A stretch of 64,000 nucleotides of DNA from Bacteroides caccae. Its GTDB lineage: Bacteria > Bacteroidota > Bacteroidia > Bacteroidales > Bacteroidaceae. The notes under the pieces were generated by a model. It did no database searches, was not told the DNA's origin, and saw nothing but the letters and a program-made list of their open reading frames with translations. Both the position numbers and the translations under genes were made by a program. Shown piece after piece: positions 55,624 to 64,000 of the stretch. The stretch covers positions 2,914,001 through 2,978,000 of the forward strand of contig NZ_CP022412.2 in NCBI RefSeq assembly GCF_002222615.2. Direction: 5' to 3'. Numbering within the stretch: the stretch's first letter is position 1; the number at the start of each line of letters is the position of its first letter.

Positions 55624-57594
55624 TTGATTTTGAGAAGTTACTTATCTAATTATTGTGAACAGCTTATTCCGTTCACCTATGTTTCTTTTGATATATTTGA
55701 TACATTGATGTTTCGTACAGTATCCGATTTTAGGATGATACATCAAATGGTTGCTAATTTGTATGAAGAACAGTATGGTATTAGCCTTCCTTTGTATCCT
55801 AAACAACGTATGGATGCTGAACTTAAAGCAAGAAATGTTTTGGGGAGGAATGAGGTCAATATGGATATGATATTTGAGTATTTATCAGACTATTCAGAAG
55901 AAGAAAAAAGTAGATTACGTTTTTTAGAAGAAAAATGCGAGATTGATAATTGTGTAGGTAATCCACTTATGATTGAGGTTTGGAAGTGGTGTCGAGATAA
56001 TGGGAAGAAGATAGTTATAATCACGGATATGTATTTGCCACGAAGGGTACTAAATACAATTTTAGCTAAAATTGGGGTGGATTATGATTATCTTTATATA
56101 TCAGGAGAAGAAGGAGTAACTAAGAGAACAAGTGAATTGTTTGCTGTTGTTCTTAGAAAATTGAATATAAAACCAACTCAACTTATTCATATTGGGGATG
56201 ACCTTAATAATGATATTAATATGCCTCAAATAAAGGGTATAGCTTCTTTACTAAGATTGTCTAACGAGGCTAATGTTTTGCCATATATAAAGATTAAACA
56301 ATGTGATATATCTTTGGGAAAAGATCATTTATTTAGTATGTTGTCTCGTTATTGTTCGAATAGAGAGTTTTTAAATTCCGAACAGCGAATAGGATATGCC
56401 ATTTTAGGTCCTCTTATTGTGGATTTCTGTCAGTGGTTACATGCGATTAGAAAAGAAAATAATCTTCATAAACTTTTCTTTGTTGCACGCGAAGGTTTTT
56501 TTATCAAAAAGGTCTATGAAAAGATGTATCCTCAAGAGGCTCATGATTTGATGTATATTCGATTGAATAAAAATGTTTTAAGATTGCCTTTGCTTAGTAT
56601 GCATAATGCTTGCGAGTACTTTATGAAAGCTAAGGTTGGACGTTTAACATATGATTGGAAACTAATTTTTGACTTACTTTACATAAGTGATTATGAATCA
56701 GCAAAGCATTTTGTAGTACTACGTACAGGATTTGATAGATTTCATGAAACAGTAACTCTAAAAGATTTAGAATCAGGGAAGTACAATAAAATATTAGTTT
56801 CTCTCTTTGAATATCAAAGAGAGATGATTGAGGAACAATCTGCATTACTTGATGAATATCTTATGTCATTGGGACTTTTTGAAGGGTCTGTAGGTCTTGT
56901 TAACAATAGTATTAATGGGAATGGGCAATCTATGCTGACAGATTATTTATTATCTAAGGGGAAAGAATGTGACATATTAGGACTTCAATTTATAAAAACG
57001 TCAAAATGCGAAAAATTGTTGAAAGGGAAATGTAGGGCATGGCTTACAGAAAGTAGTGTTAGTGAGTTTAGTAAAACGAGATTTCATTCTAATTGTTTAT
57101 TGTTGGAACATTTGATGTTTGAACCTAATGGAACTTCAATACGCCTTTATAGGCATGAAAATAAAATAGAGGTATTATGTGAAGCTTCTCGTACAGAACA
57201 GAAGGATTGGGGAAAGATAGCTAATATTCAAAAATATGCATTAGAATTTGTAAGTGATTATACTAACCATGTTGGTATTTCATTGGATATGGCTGGATTT
57301 CATGGTTATTTTAATATGCTATGTCATCCACTTTACGATGATGCAGTATTACTGGGACATTTGAATGATGACGATATGGATGGTGATAAAACGATTTCAA
57401 ATATAAGATTTCCTTTTCGTTTTAAGTATCTTTTCTCAAAAGATATACCATTCGATATTACTTGGCATGAGGGGTATTTTACATTAAAGAATGTATCCTG
57501 GTGGGGTATAAGTTTATATTTATATTCTGCTAAATTACAATTTTATAAGCAGATGGTCAAGAGTCATATTAAACGAATCATCTTCTCAAAGTGA
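55624..57594 (+). CDS. HAD-like hydrolase of the capsule locus, two-domain
   Basis: A 656-residue protein. Its N-terminal domain (about 15-215) is a haloacid dehalogenase fold: motif I SFDIFDTLMFR with Asp23 and Asp25-26 region, IVIITDMYLP (motif II) and HIGDDLNNDI (motif IV). The C-terminal 420 residues begin with LFFVAREGFFIKKVYEKMYP and are not recognised; such fusions occur in capsule loci. No ATG precedes motif I: the frame opens after a TAA at 55615 with TTG at 55624 and 55630, so a TTG start is required. Base composition is much more AT-rich than the genes before it. Confidence 0.8.
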   Translation: MILRSYLSNYCEQLIPFTYVSFDIFDTLMFRTVSDFRMIHQMVANLYEEQYGISLPLYPKQRMDAELKARNVLGRNEVNMDMIFEYLSDYSEEEKSRLRFLEEKCEIDNCVGNPLMIEVWKWCRDNGKKIVIITDMYLPRRVLNTILAKIGVDYDYLYISGEEGVTKRTSELFAVVLRKLNIKPTQLIHIGDDLNNDINMPQIKGIASLLRLSNEANVLPYIKIKQCDISLGKDHLFSMLSRYCSNREFLNSEQRIGYAILGPLIVDFCQWLHAIRKENNLHKLFFVAREGFFIKKVYEKMYPQEAHDLMYIRLNKNVLRLPLLSMHNACEYFMKAKVGRLTYDWKLIFDLLYISDYESAKHFVVLRTGFDRFHETVTLKDLESGKYNKILVSLFEYQREMIEEQSALLDEYLMSLGLFEGSVGLVNNSINGNGQSMLTDYLLSKGKECDILGLQFIKTSKCEKLLKGKCRAWLTESSVSEFSKTRFHSNCLLLEHLMFEPNGTSIRLYRHENKIEVLCEASRTEQKDWGKIANIQKYALEFVSDYTNHVGISLDMAGFHGYFNMLCHPLYDDAVLLGHLNDDDMDGDKTISNIRFPFRFKYLFSKDIPFDITWHEGYFTLKNVSWWGISLYLYSAKLQFYKQMVKSHIKRIIFSK

Positions 57595-57674
57595 TGTAAT
57601 GACTGAATATGGTTGTATCGTATAAAAACTATTAATAGGTTTACATAAGGATTATAAAGTCGATTTTTTAGAAT

Positions 57675-59216
57675 ATGTCATCACAATATTCTATATCAAA
57701 TAAAAAAAGAATAGCAAAGAATACATTATTCCTTTATATCCGTATGATGCTTATCATGGCGGTGTCATTGTATACATCTCGTATTATTCTCAATGCTTTA
57801 GGTATTGTGGATTATGGAGTATATAATGTTGTGGGAGGTATGGTGGTGATGTTTGGTTTTCTCAATTCAGCATTAGCACAAGCCAGCCAACGATATATAA
57901 CTTATGGCATTCAGAAGGATTCATCTGAAGAACAGATAAAGATGTTCTCCATGTTACTGAATGTACATATAATTATTGCTTTGGCAATATTTGTACTTTG
58001 CGAGACGATAGGACTATGGTTATTCTATAATAAATTGGTTATTCCAACTGATAGAATGACATCTGCTTTTTGGGTGATGCAGTTCTCTATTTTATCTTTA
58101 TTGGTTTCAGTCATTCAAGTTCCTTACAACGCTTCTATTTATGGGCATGAACGGATGAATGCTTATGCTTATATAAGTATTGTGGAAGTTTTGCTGAAAT
58201 TAGGAGTTGTGATTATTATAAAATATTGTTTTGAAGATAAGTTAATAGCATATGGGGGGCTTATGATGGTAGTTGTAGTATTTACTGCTTTAATATATCA
58301 ACTTTATTGTATTCACTATTTTTCTAATTGTCATTATATACGCTATTGGTCGTCTTCTCTTTTTAAGGAATTATTGAGTTATACAGGATGGAGCTTGATA
58401 GGAAACTTGGCTTGGACTTTTAATAATCAAGGCATGAATATACTTATCAATATGTTTTTTGGCCCCATATATAATGCTGCACGAGGCATTGCATCTTCTG
58501 TAGAGGCTGCGGTATCTTCTTTTTTATATAATTTCATTATTCCAACAGTACCACCAATTATTGCAGCTTATGCTGCTGGTAATGTCAAAGAGATGTTAGA
58601 TTTAAGTTTTAGAAGTTCAAAAATGGGATTCCTTTTATTTATGTGTCTTTCTTTGCCTTTAATAAGCATATTGGAATTTGTGTTAGAGGTATGGCTTGTT
58701 ACTCCTCCACCATTGTCGTGGAATTTCTGCCTTCTTTCATTGATTTATATGCAGTGTAATTCTCTTTCAGGGACACTGCAGAATATTGTTCAAGCAACAG
58801 GGAATGTGAAAAGATTTCAATTGTCTAATGGCTTGATTAAAATAATGGCTCTGCCTGCTGTATATACTATATATAAGTGTGGTGGAGATGTTGTAACTTA
58901 TCTATGGACTTTAATTTTTTTCTCAATTATAGGATTGGTTGTCCAACTTGATGCAGTTAATCGTTTAATAGAATCTTTTAAAATTAAGTCATATATAAAT
59001 TTAGTAATAGTTCCCTCATTGTTAGCTTATGTAATTCCTTTGATATTGTCTCTTTATTTTAGTCAAATGAGATTGAATCTTTTACAAGCGGTAGGAGTGA
59101 TATTATTAGTGTTATTGATTTGTATTGTATCTGTTTGCTTTGTTGGATTAACAAAGTATGAGCGTATATGGATTGTAAATATAGTAAAAGCTAAATTGAA
59201 TAAAAGTAATGGTTAA
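57675..59216 (+). CDS. wzx: Wzx-type polysaccharide flippase
   Basis: A 513-residue inner-membrane protein of the MOP superfamily with about 14 hydrophobic segments. It shows the N-terminal RIAKNTLFLYIRMMLIMAVSL, NALGIVDYGVYNVVGG and FLNSALAQASQRYITYGI blocks frequent in Bacteroidota O-antigen flippases. It would move lipid-linked repeats across the membrane. A matching Wzy polymerase has not yet appeared within the window. Confidence 0.9.
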   Translation: MSSQYSISNKKRIAKNTLFLYIRMMLIMAVSLYTSRIILNALGIVDYGVYNVVGGMVVMFGFLNSALAQASQRYITYGIQKDSSEEQIKMFSMLLNVHIIIALAIFVLCETIGLWLFYNKLVIPTDRMTSAFWVMQFSILSLLVSVIQVPYNASIYGHERMNAYAYISIVEVLLKLGVVIIIKYCFEDKLIAYGGLMMVVVVFTALIYQLYCIHYFSNCHYIRYWSSSLFKELLSYTGWSLIGNLAWTFNNQGMNILINMFFGPIYNAARGIASSVEAAVSSFLYNFIIPTVPPIIAAYAAGNVKEMLDLSFRSSKMGFLLFMCLSLPLISILEFVLEVWLVTPPPLSWNFCLLSLIYMQCNSLSGTLQNIVQATGNVKRFQLSNGLIKIMALPAVYTIYKCGGDVVTYLWTLIFFSIIGLVVQLDAVNRLIESFKIKSYINLVIVPSLLAYVIPLILSLYFSQMRLNLLQAVGVILLVLLICIVSVCFVGLTKYERIWIVNIVKAKLNKSNG

Positions 59217-59439
59217 GACAAGATTTGCTCATTTGTATTACAGTTGTAATTTTAGAGATGTTTTAAGATTTTATTTATTGGGGAGATTGCGTGGAATCTG
59301 AAGTACATTATTTCAATTTTCTCGGTCTATCCATAGAATAATTGTTTCTATTATATATCTGCATAAGTATAATTTTTATTTAGTATTGATATTAAAACTA
59401 AATAGTTTCATCAGAAAGCGGAGTAGTAATTCTAGGTAA
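59209..59439 (+). pseudogene. Possible gene remnant with an in-frame TGA
   Basis: An ATG overlapping the wzx stop opens 30 codons (MVKTRFAHLYY at its start, LLGRLRGI at its end) to a TGA at 59299-59301. The same frame continues 45 codons to a TAA at 59437. The composition (Arg, Tyr, hydrophobic) looks protein-like, and it fills an otherwise empty 247-base gap in a tight operon. No family is recognised and chance is not excluded in AT-rich DNA. Confidence 0.3.
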
Positions 59440-59463
59440 ATCATAGCTTGATTATATAAATCG

Positions 59464-60186
59464 ATGATTAAAGTGTTTACAGAAGGTATAAGAAGGCGGC
59501 TAAGGATTCTTTGGGAGAAGGCGATATGGCCTCTTATTAAAATGAATTATTCTATAAGTAAGGGTTTCTACATAAGGTATCCAGAGATTTCTAAACATGA
59601 AAAGATTGATCTATCAACAGTTGGCTACATGGATGAATATAGTGAAGAAATTTTAGATTATTTTTCTTTTAAGGGGCTTGAAATGAAAATCAAGTCAAAA
59701 TTTTCTTATTGTAATAATGATACTATCAAGGTTGAATCTCAAAAAAATGATGGAGAGAATTGGTTAGTTTTTATTTTTAATCCTGAAGCAAAGAATTTGA
59801 TGATAGAATTTGATTTTTCTATTAATCAAATAGTTCACGAATTTCAATTGGCCTTTAATTATAAAGGTATTAAAGAAAGGAATAGATTCTTGATTATTGA
59901 GAATACGAAAGTTCTGTTTGATTGTATAAAGAAAGGTAGTTTTTTCCCTATATTATTTGAAAAATCCTTTGATTATATATTTAGTGCTGATATTATTAAT
60001 CACGTGAAATTAATAGTTGATAGTGGAGTTTATTCTTTATATGTCAACGGTAAGTGTTTACTTTCTATTACAGAAAAAATAAAAATATGTAAAGGGGATA
60101 GTCTTGCATTAATCCTTTGGGAAGATTCTCACAATAGACCTATTTCATGTGAAATTTCAAATATACAATTATCAAAAATTGCTTAG
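59464..60186 (+). CDS. Unknown capsule-locus protein, possible jelly-roll fold
   Basis: A 240-residue protein with no family I can name and no signal peptide; the first 25 residues form a basic, Trp-containing amphipathic segment (EGIRRRLRILWEKAIWPLI). The rest alternates short strands. The end (HVKLIVDSGVYSLYVNGKCL, later LALILWEDSH and EISNIQLSKI) has the pattern of the last strands of concanavalin-like jelly rolls such as DUF1080 or LamG domains. A sugar-binding role is only inference. Its stop is directly followed by the ATG of the pyruvyl transferase, so the two are translationally coupled. Confidence 0.65.
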   Translation: MIKVFTEGIRRRLRILWEKAIWPLIKMNYSISKGFYIRYPEISKHEKIDLSTVGYMDEYSEEILDYFSFKGLEMKIKSKFSYCNNDTIKVESQKNDGENWLVFIFNPEAKNLMIEFDFSINQIVHEFQLAFNYKGIKERNRFLIIENTKVLFDCIKKGSFFPILFEKSFDYIFSADIINHVKLIVDSGVYSLYVNGKCLLSITEKIKICKGDSLALILWEDSHNRPISCEISNIQLSKIA

Positions 60187-61269
60187 ATGAATAGAATTGC
60201 TGTAATATCCTCATGGGCATGGATTAAAGTAGCTAACAATTATGGAGCTTTACTTCAGTATTATGCTCTTCAACAGTATCTTACTCGTAAAAATAACTAT
60301 GTTTTTTGGATTAAATGGGAATTTTATAAAAGATGGAAAGGAACTAGACTGGATAATGTCAAGTTGTTGCTTCGTCACCCACTTATCTATTTATCTTCAT
60401 ATAGATGTCATCGTACATTCTTAAAATTTTGTCGAGATTATCTAAATACGTCTGTGCAGACTTATACAGAAGAATCAGAAGCAGATTCCTATCCGATAGC
60501 AGATTATTATATCACCGGGTCTGATCAAGTTTGGGGAGGAACTCAGCCAGAATGTTTTTTATCGTTTGTTAATGATAACAGTAAGAAAATTGCTTATGCT
60601 GCGAGTTTTGGCAAAGGAGAGATAACTCAAGAACATTTTGAAAAGATTGCTCCTTGGATAAGACAATTTGCTCATGTTTCAATAAGAGAGGAAAATGGAA
60701 TTGAAATATGTAGGCGAATGAAAGTAGAAGCAACTCATCTTTTGGATCCAACTTTTCTGCTTGATGAGGATGATTATCCTCATAGACAGTTGTATATTAA
60801 GAATCCCTATATTTTTGCTTATTTACTAAATGTAGGATCTAAAAATGATGTACATTGGTATGAACTCAAAGATTATGCTCTAAAGACTAATTGCGATCTG
60901 AAAGTGTGTGCAGTTCAGGGATCTGAATATTTATTTTGTAATAAAGATTTAGTGTACCCTAGTCCTACGGAGTGGCTGTCTTATTATAAACAGGCTCGTT
61001 GTGTTGTAACCAATACTTTTCATGGTACTGTATTTGCTATCATTCATCATAAACCTTTCTTATGCATATTGCAAAGAGGTTCTTCAGCTAATCAGAATAC
61101 AAGGATGAGTTCTTTACTCAGCACTTTAGGGCTGGAAGATAGAATCCTTAATTGTGAAGATAGCATTGAGGTCTCTATAAACCGACCGATTAATTGGCAA
61201 AAGGTATCTACTTTAATTACTGATTGGCGTAAAAAAAGTGATGCATTTTTGAATTTTCTCAATGATTGA
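60187..61269 (+). CDS. Polysaccharide pyruvyl transferase family protein
   Basis: A 360-residue enzyme expected to add pyruvate ketals (or act as a related sugar transferase) on the capsule repeat. The N-terminal NNYGALLQYYALQQYL, the central YITGSDQVWGG and KIAYAASFGKGE, and the C-terminal CVVTNTFHGTVFAIIHHKPF with the conserved FHG are typical of the family. Pyruvylation would add negative charge to the polysaccharide. It begins at the base after the preceding stop. Confidence 0.9.
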   Translation: MNRIAVISSWAWIKVANNYGALLQYYALQQYLTRKNNYVFWIKWEFYKRWKGTRLDNVKLLLRHPLIYLSSYRCHRTFLKFCRDYLNTSVQTYTEESEADSYPIADYYITGSDQVWGGTQPECFLSFVNDNSKKIAYAASFGKGEITQEHFEKIAPWIRQFAHVSIREENGIEICRRMKVEATHLLDPTFLLDEDDYPHRQLYIKNPYIFAYLLNVGSKNDVHWYELKDYALKTNCDLKVCAVQGSEYLFCNKDLVYPSPTEWLSYYKQARCVVTNTFHGTVFAIIHHKPFLCILQRGSSANQNTRMSSLLSTLGLEDRILNCEDSIEVSINRPINWQKVSTLITDWRKKSDAFLNFLND

Positions 61270-61284
61270 TATATATATATTATT

Positions 61285-62274
61285 ATGAAAATTAGAAACA
61301 ACAGGTTACTGAATAGGATTTTATCAGTATATGCTAATAGGTTATGTAATCACAACGATCATTATGAGTTGCGATATTGCGGTTATTGTGATTTATTTGA
61401 TCAAGAAGCCAATGATTATGTTTATGAACTTTTGGCATCAGGGCAACCTGCAATGATTTCAAAATTTGGATCAGTAGAATTGAGTAACTTGGTAGCTCGG
61501 CATATTGATGAAACTACAGGACTTACTAAAGAAATTATTAATGATTATCTTCACTATAATAATGTGACCATAAACTATAAGGGAGCACTTACGAATTTGT
61601 GTTCAAATGCCGGCTTTTTTCCTTATGATCTAGATTTGGGACTTCGCTGGTATCGTTTGATGATCCAAGATATTAAAGAAGTAGATGTATTGGGCAGCTA
61701 TATCTATGAGGAAAAATATATTGCTCAAAGTATGAATTGTCTTAAAAGAGTAAATATTGATGGCTATTTTTCACCTTTTAGTTGGAATAATCCTTGGTCT
61801 AAAGTGTTGAAGGGGAAAAAAGTACTTGTAGTTCATCCTTTTGTTGAGTCTATAAAATATCAATATGAGAATAATAGAGAACATCTTTTTGAAAATCCAG
61901 ATGTACTTCCTGAGTTTAAAGAACTTATCTTAGTGAAGGCTGTTCAAACGCAAGCTGATGCTAAAGATTCACGTTTTAAAGATTGGTTTGAAGCTCTTCA
62001 ATATATGAAGGACGAGATAGATAAGTGTGATTATGATATAGCATTAATTGGTTGCGGAGCCTATGGAATGTGTTTAGCTGCACATGTAAAACGACAAGGA
62101 AAACAGGCTGTACATCTTGCTAGCATGACTCAAATGCTTTTTGGGGTATATGGAAAGCGTTGGCTTGATTCAGAACCTGAGTACCGAAAATATATTAATA
62201 AGTATTGGATTCGTCCTGATAAAAAAGAGAAACCACAAGGGGCGGATAAAATCGAGGGAGGTTGTTATTGGTAA
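61285..62274 (+). CDS. GT-D fold glycosyltransferase-like protein
   Basis: A 329-residue cytosolic protein. MISKFGSVELSNLVARH near residue 57 resembles the nucleotide-sugar site of GT-D enzymes (DUF1792-like, usually RFGDGE), with Ser in place of the first acidic residue. KKVLVVHPFVESIKYQYENN and DYDIALIGCGAYGMCLAAHVK, then the basic C-terminus, are also seen in this family. Donor and acceptor are unknown. It lies 15 bases after the pyruvyl transferase. Confidence 0.78.
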   Translation: MKIRNNRLLNRILSVYANRLCNHNDHYELRYCGYCDLFDQEANDYVYELLASGQPAMISKFGSVELSNLVARHIDETTGLTKEIINDYLHYNNVTINYKGALTNLCSNAGFFPYDLDLGLRWYRLMIQDIKEVDVLGSYIYEEKYIAQSMNCLKRVNIDGYFSPFSWNNPWSKVLKGKKVLVVHPFVESIKYQYENNREHLFENPDVLPEFKELILVKAVQTQADAKDSRFKDWFEALQYMKDEIDKCDYDIALIGCGAYGMCLAAHVKRQGKQAVHLASMTQMLFGVYGKRWLDSEPEYRKYINKYWIRPDKKEKPQGADKIEGGCYW

Positions 62275-62336
62275 ATTAGATTGTATTTTATTATAAACTA
62301 AGATATCTCATTTTGAATAATAGTCGAATAATTGAA

Positions 62337-63374
62337 ATGCCTACAGATCAATTTTTAAATAGAGGGCAACGTATAGCTTGGCTTGATAATGTAAAGATGT
62401 TTGCTATGCTTTGTGTCATATTGGGTCATGTGATGACTATAGTGATTAAGACCAATGTGGATCTCTCAGGGAAAATAATAGAGCATTTTATTGTAGCATT
62501 TAATATGCCATTGTTCGTGATTATCTCAGGGTATTCAAATTTGAATACATTTAATAAAATTACAAAATGGAGGGAGTTGATTGACTTCGTGAAGAAAAGC
62601 GTTATTCGTATACTTTTACCCGTAGTGACATTCTGTGTGATTGGATTAACCCCAAATTTTATTTTTTCACCATTTTGGTTTCTGAATATGATTCTATATC
62701 TTATGATAGGGTTTGCTGTAATACATTTTGCTGTTTATTCTATTAAGAAACAGCATATGTTGGGGGTGTCTGTTCTTCTATTTCTTTTATGTTTTATTTG
62801 GGTGAATAAAGTTTGGATGGGGGAGATGTGTACATACTATGCCGTTGGGTTGTTGTGTAAAAAATATGGTATTTTTGATAGACCTAAGCGCATAATTTTT
62901 CCCATGTTATTACTGTTGGGTATATTAATATTTGTAATATTTTGGTGGTGTGGTGTTTATGTATATAGAGAAAGTAGTTTTTATGCTTGTAATTTCACTG
63001 ATTTACTGTCACTTAATAAACTAGAACTATGGTTTGAACGTCAATTATTAGCAGGAATACTGGGTGTAGCAATGATAGGTCTATTTTTGAATTATAATGG
63101 TAAATATACGCTATTTAGTAAAATGGGGAGATATACCCTTTCTTTTTATTTATTCCATGCTATGATGCTTAGACCTTTTCGTAATGATTTAATTGTCGAT
63201 ATATTTCATGATACGTGGTTTTATCAATACTTCTCTGGATCAGAGGTTTTAAGATGGTGTGGAGTTTTTATCATTTTTATAATGATGACACTAATAAGTT
63301 GGGTGCTGATTTGTGTATGTAAAAAGTGGAAATGGACACGTTTGTTTTGTTTAGGACAAAAAAGTAATTATTAG
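62337..63374 (+). CDS. Acyltransferase 3 family membrane protein
   Basis: A 345-residue inner-membrane protein with about ten hydrophobic segments. RIAWLDNVKMFAMLCVILGHV carries the conserved helix 1 histidine (GHV) and EHFIVAFNMPLFVIISGY the helix 2 motif of the OafA/NodX acyltransferase 3 family, which puts O-acetyl or similar groups on sugars. The longer frame opens with TTG at 62313; the ATG at 62337 is preferred. It would decorate the capsule repeat. Confidence 0.88.
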   Translation: MPTDQFLNRGQRIAWLDNVKMFAMLCVILGHVMTIVIKTNVDLSGKIIEHFIVAFNMPLFVIISGYSNLNTFNKITKWRELIDFVKKSVIRILLPVVTFCVIGLTPNFIFSPFWFLNMILYLMIGFAVIHFAVYSIKKQHMLGVSVLLFLLCFIWVNKVWMGEMCTYYAVGLLCKKYGIFDRPKRIIFPMLLLLGILIFVIFWWCGVYVYRESSFYACNFTDLLSLNKLELWFERQLLAGILGVAMIGLFLNYNGKYTLFSKMGRYTLSFYLFHAMMLRPFRNDLIVDIFHDTWFYQYFSGSEVLRWCGVFIIFIMMTLISWVLICVCKKWKWTRLFCLGQKSNY

Positions 63375-63377
63375 AAT

Positions 63378-64000
63378 GTGAAACGAATCGCTATTATTGT
63401 AAATGCGTTTGGAGGTTCAACGACTTCTTTAGCAGAAGCTTTTCTTAATCAAGGTTATAAGGTGGATTTTTATCATCTTATTCCGAGGAAAAAGAGTGCG
63501 TCATTTGAAACTTTTGATTTGTCTCTTAGGGGGGGCTTATTTTCTATAGTTCCTGTCAGGTCCTTTGATTATGATGGCTTGAGAAGATTTATTCCATTTG
63601 CTAGAAATAAATATTTCTCAATGTATCAAATATCAGTTGTTGAGTTATCCTCAATGGGAATAAGATGTTTCATCAATCCCATTTTTGTGCTATATTATGT
63701 AAAACTTGCAAGACGAATTATAAAACAAAAATATGATTTTGTAAATGTTATTGGTCAAAACAAGTCAACAGCCTTTCTTTCTGTTATTTTGCGCTCAAAA
63801 GGTGTTAATGTCGTTCACTCAGTTCATGAGGTTTGTGTGAATCATCAAGTTGGTGATAGGCTTAGTGATACTGTTCTTTATCTTATCGAAAAGAAGATCC
63901 CTATTAATGTTTTTAGCCAAAAAACAGCTGAAGATTTGGTAAGATTAGCAGATAAAAAAACTTTAAAATATTCTGTCATACCATTTTCGCTATTTACAGG
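63378..64000 (+). CDS. Glycosyltransferase N-terminal part, cut by window edge
   Basis: An open frame from a GTG at 63378 runs off the window (207 codons). The ATG two bases upstream is directly followed by TGA, so GTG is the likely start, 3 bases after the acyltransferase stop. The translation opens KRIAIIVNAFGGSTTSLAEA, then YDFVNVIGQNKSTAFLS and VVHSVHEVC, the order of the N-terminal Rossmann domain of GT-B (GT4-like) glycosyltransferases. The catalytic C-terminal domain lies outside the window. Confidence 0.78.
   Translation, partial: MKRIAIIVNAFGGSTTSLAEAFLNQGYKVDFYHLIPRKKSASFETFDLSLRGGLFSIVPVRSFDYDGLRRFIPFARNKYFSMYQISVVELSSMGIRCFINPIFVLYYVKLARRIIKQKYDFVNVIGQNKSTAFLSVILRSKGVNVVHSVHEVCVNHQVGDRLSDTVLYLIEKKIPINVFSQKTAEDLVRLADKKTLKYSVIPFSLFT

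Noticed and set aside
59299..59301. In-frame TGA as a selenocysteine codon
   Set aside because: No conserved family and no hairpin suited to a SECIS element; a decayed or chance frame is simpler.
61268..61283. (TA)n run between two capsule genes as a phase-variable repeat
   Set aside because: It is intergenic, short and does not affect a reading frame; AT-rich composition explains it.

Overview
The window is chromosomal DNA of a Bacteroides species. Supporting signs are housekeeping proteins of Bacteroidota type (BamD-like lipoprotein, an RpoZ-like omega protein, DUF4293, PspC/PadR pair), Bacteroidota-only fimbrillin and UpxY capsule genes, and promoters that repeatedly follow the Bacteroides primary sigma pattern (-33 TTTG or TTG, about 19 bp, -7 TAnnTTTG). 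Many true starts could be fixed because a promoter or terminator lies downstream of the longest possible start codon.

Layout. 1-5 kb: YqgE/AlgH protein, a PLP aminotransferase, tRNA-Asp, FabH and a mannose-1-phosphate guanylyltransferase. 5-12 kb: an AraC-type regulator divergent from a five-gene efflux operon (TolC-like, HlyD-like lipoprotein, double-ATPase ABC protein, two ABC-2 permeases). 12-20 kb: stand-alone AlaX-like editing protein, SanA/YdcF protein, an apparent free-standing small RNA gene, UvrB, phenylacetate-CoA ligase with an ACT-domain partner, BamD, RpoZ-like protein and DUF4293. 19-40 kb: beta-barrel protein, LysM/PBP1-like protein, UvrA, YbaK, a POT transporter, GNAT, PadR/PspC, metallo-hydrolase, flavin reductase, S9 peptidase, MATE transporter, YidC, CTP synthase and a DUF3078 protein.

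From 40.2 kb the content becomes accessory surface biology. A six-gene type V (Mfa/Fim-like) fimbrial operon (DUF3575, OmpA-like DUF3868, major fimbrillin, FimB/Mfa2-like anchor, an extra lipoprotein, and a 1095-residue DUF4906-type probable tip protein) is preceded by a structured leader with an intrinsic terminator. Five bases after its last stop begins a capsule locus: a promoter lying between perfect 9-bp inverted repeats, upxY, the export porin, a Wzz-like protein, an initiating glycosylphosphotransferase, a HAD-like protein, a Wzx flippase, an unknown protein with a possible jelly-roll fold, a pyruvyl transferase, a GT-D glycosyltransferase, an acyltransferase and the start of another glycosyltransferase cut by the window edge. 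The sugar genes are visibly more AT-rich than the rest, as is usual for exchanged capsule modules.

The most interesting points are the candidate invertible promoter between fimbriae and capsule (which when flipped would point antisense into the fimbrial tip gene), the autonomous ~60-nt small RNA gene near 13.3 kb, the attenuator-like fimbrial leader, and an ABC ATPase whose two composite ATP sites look strongly asymmetric.
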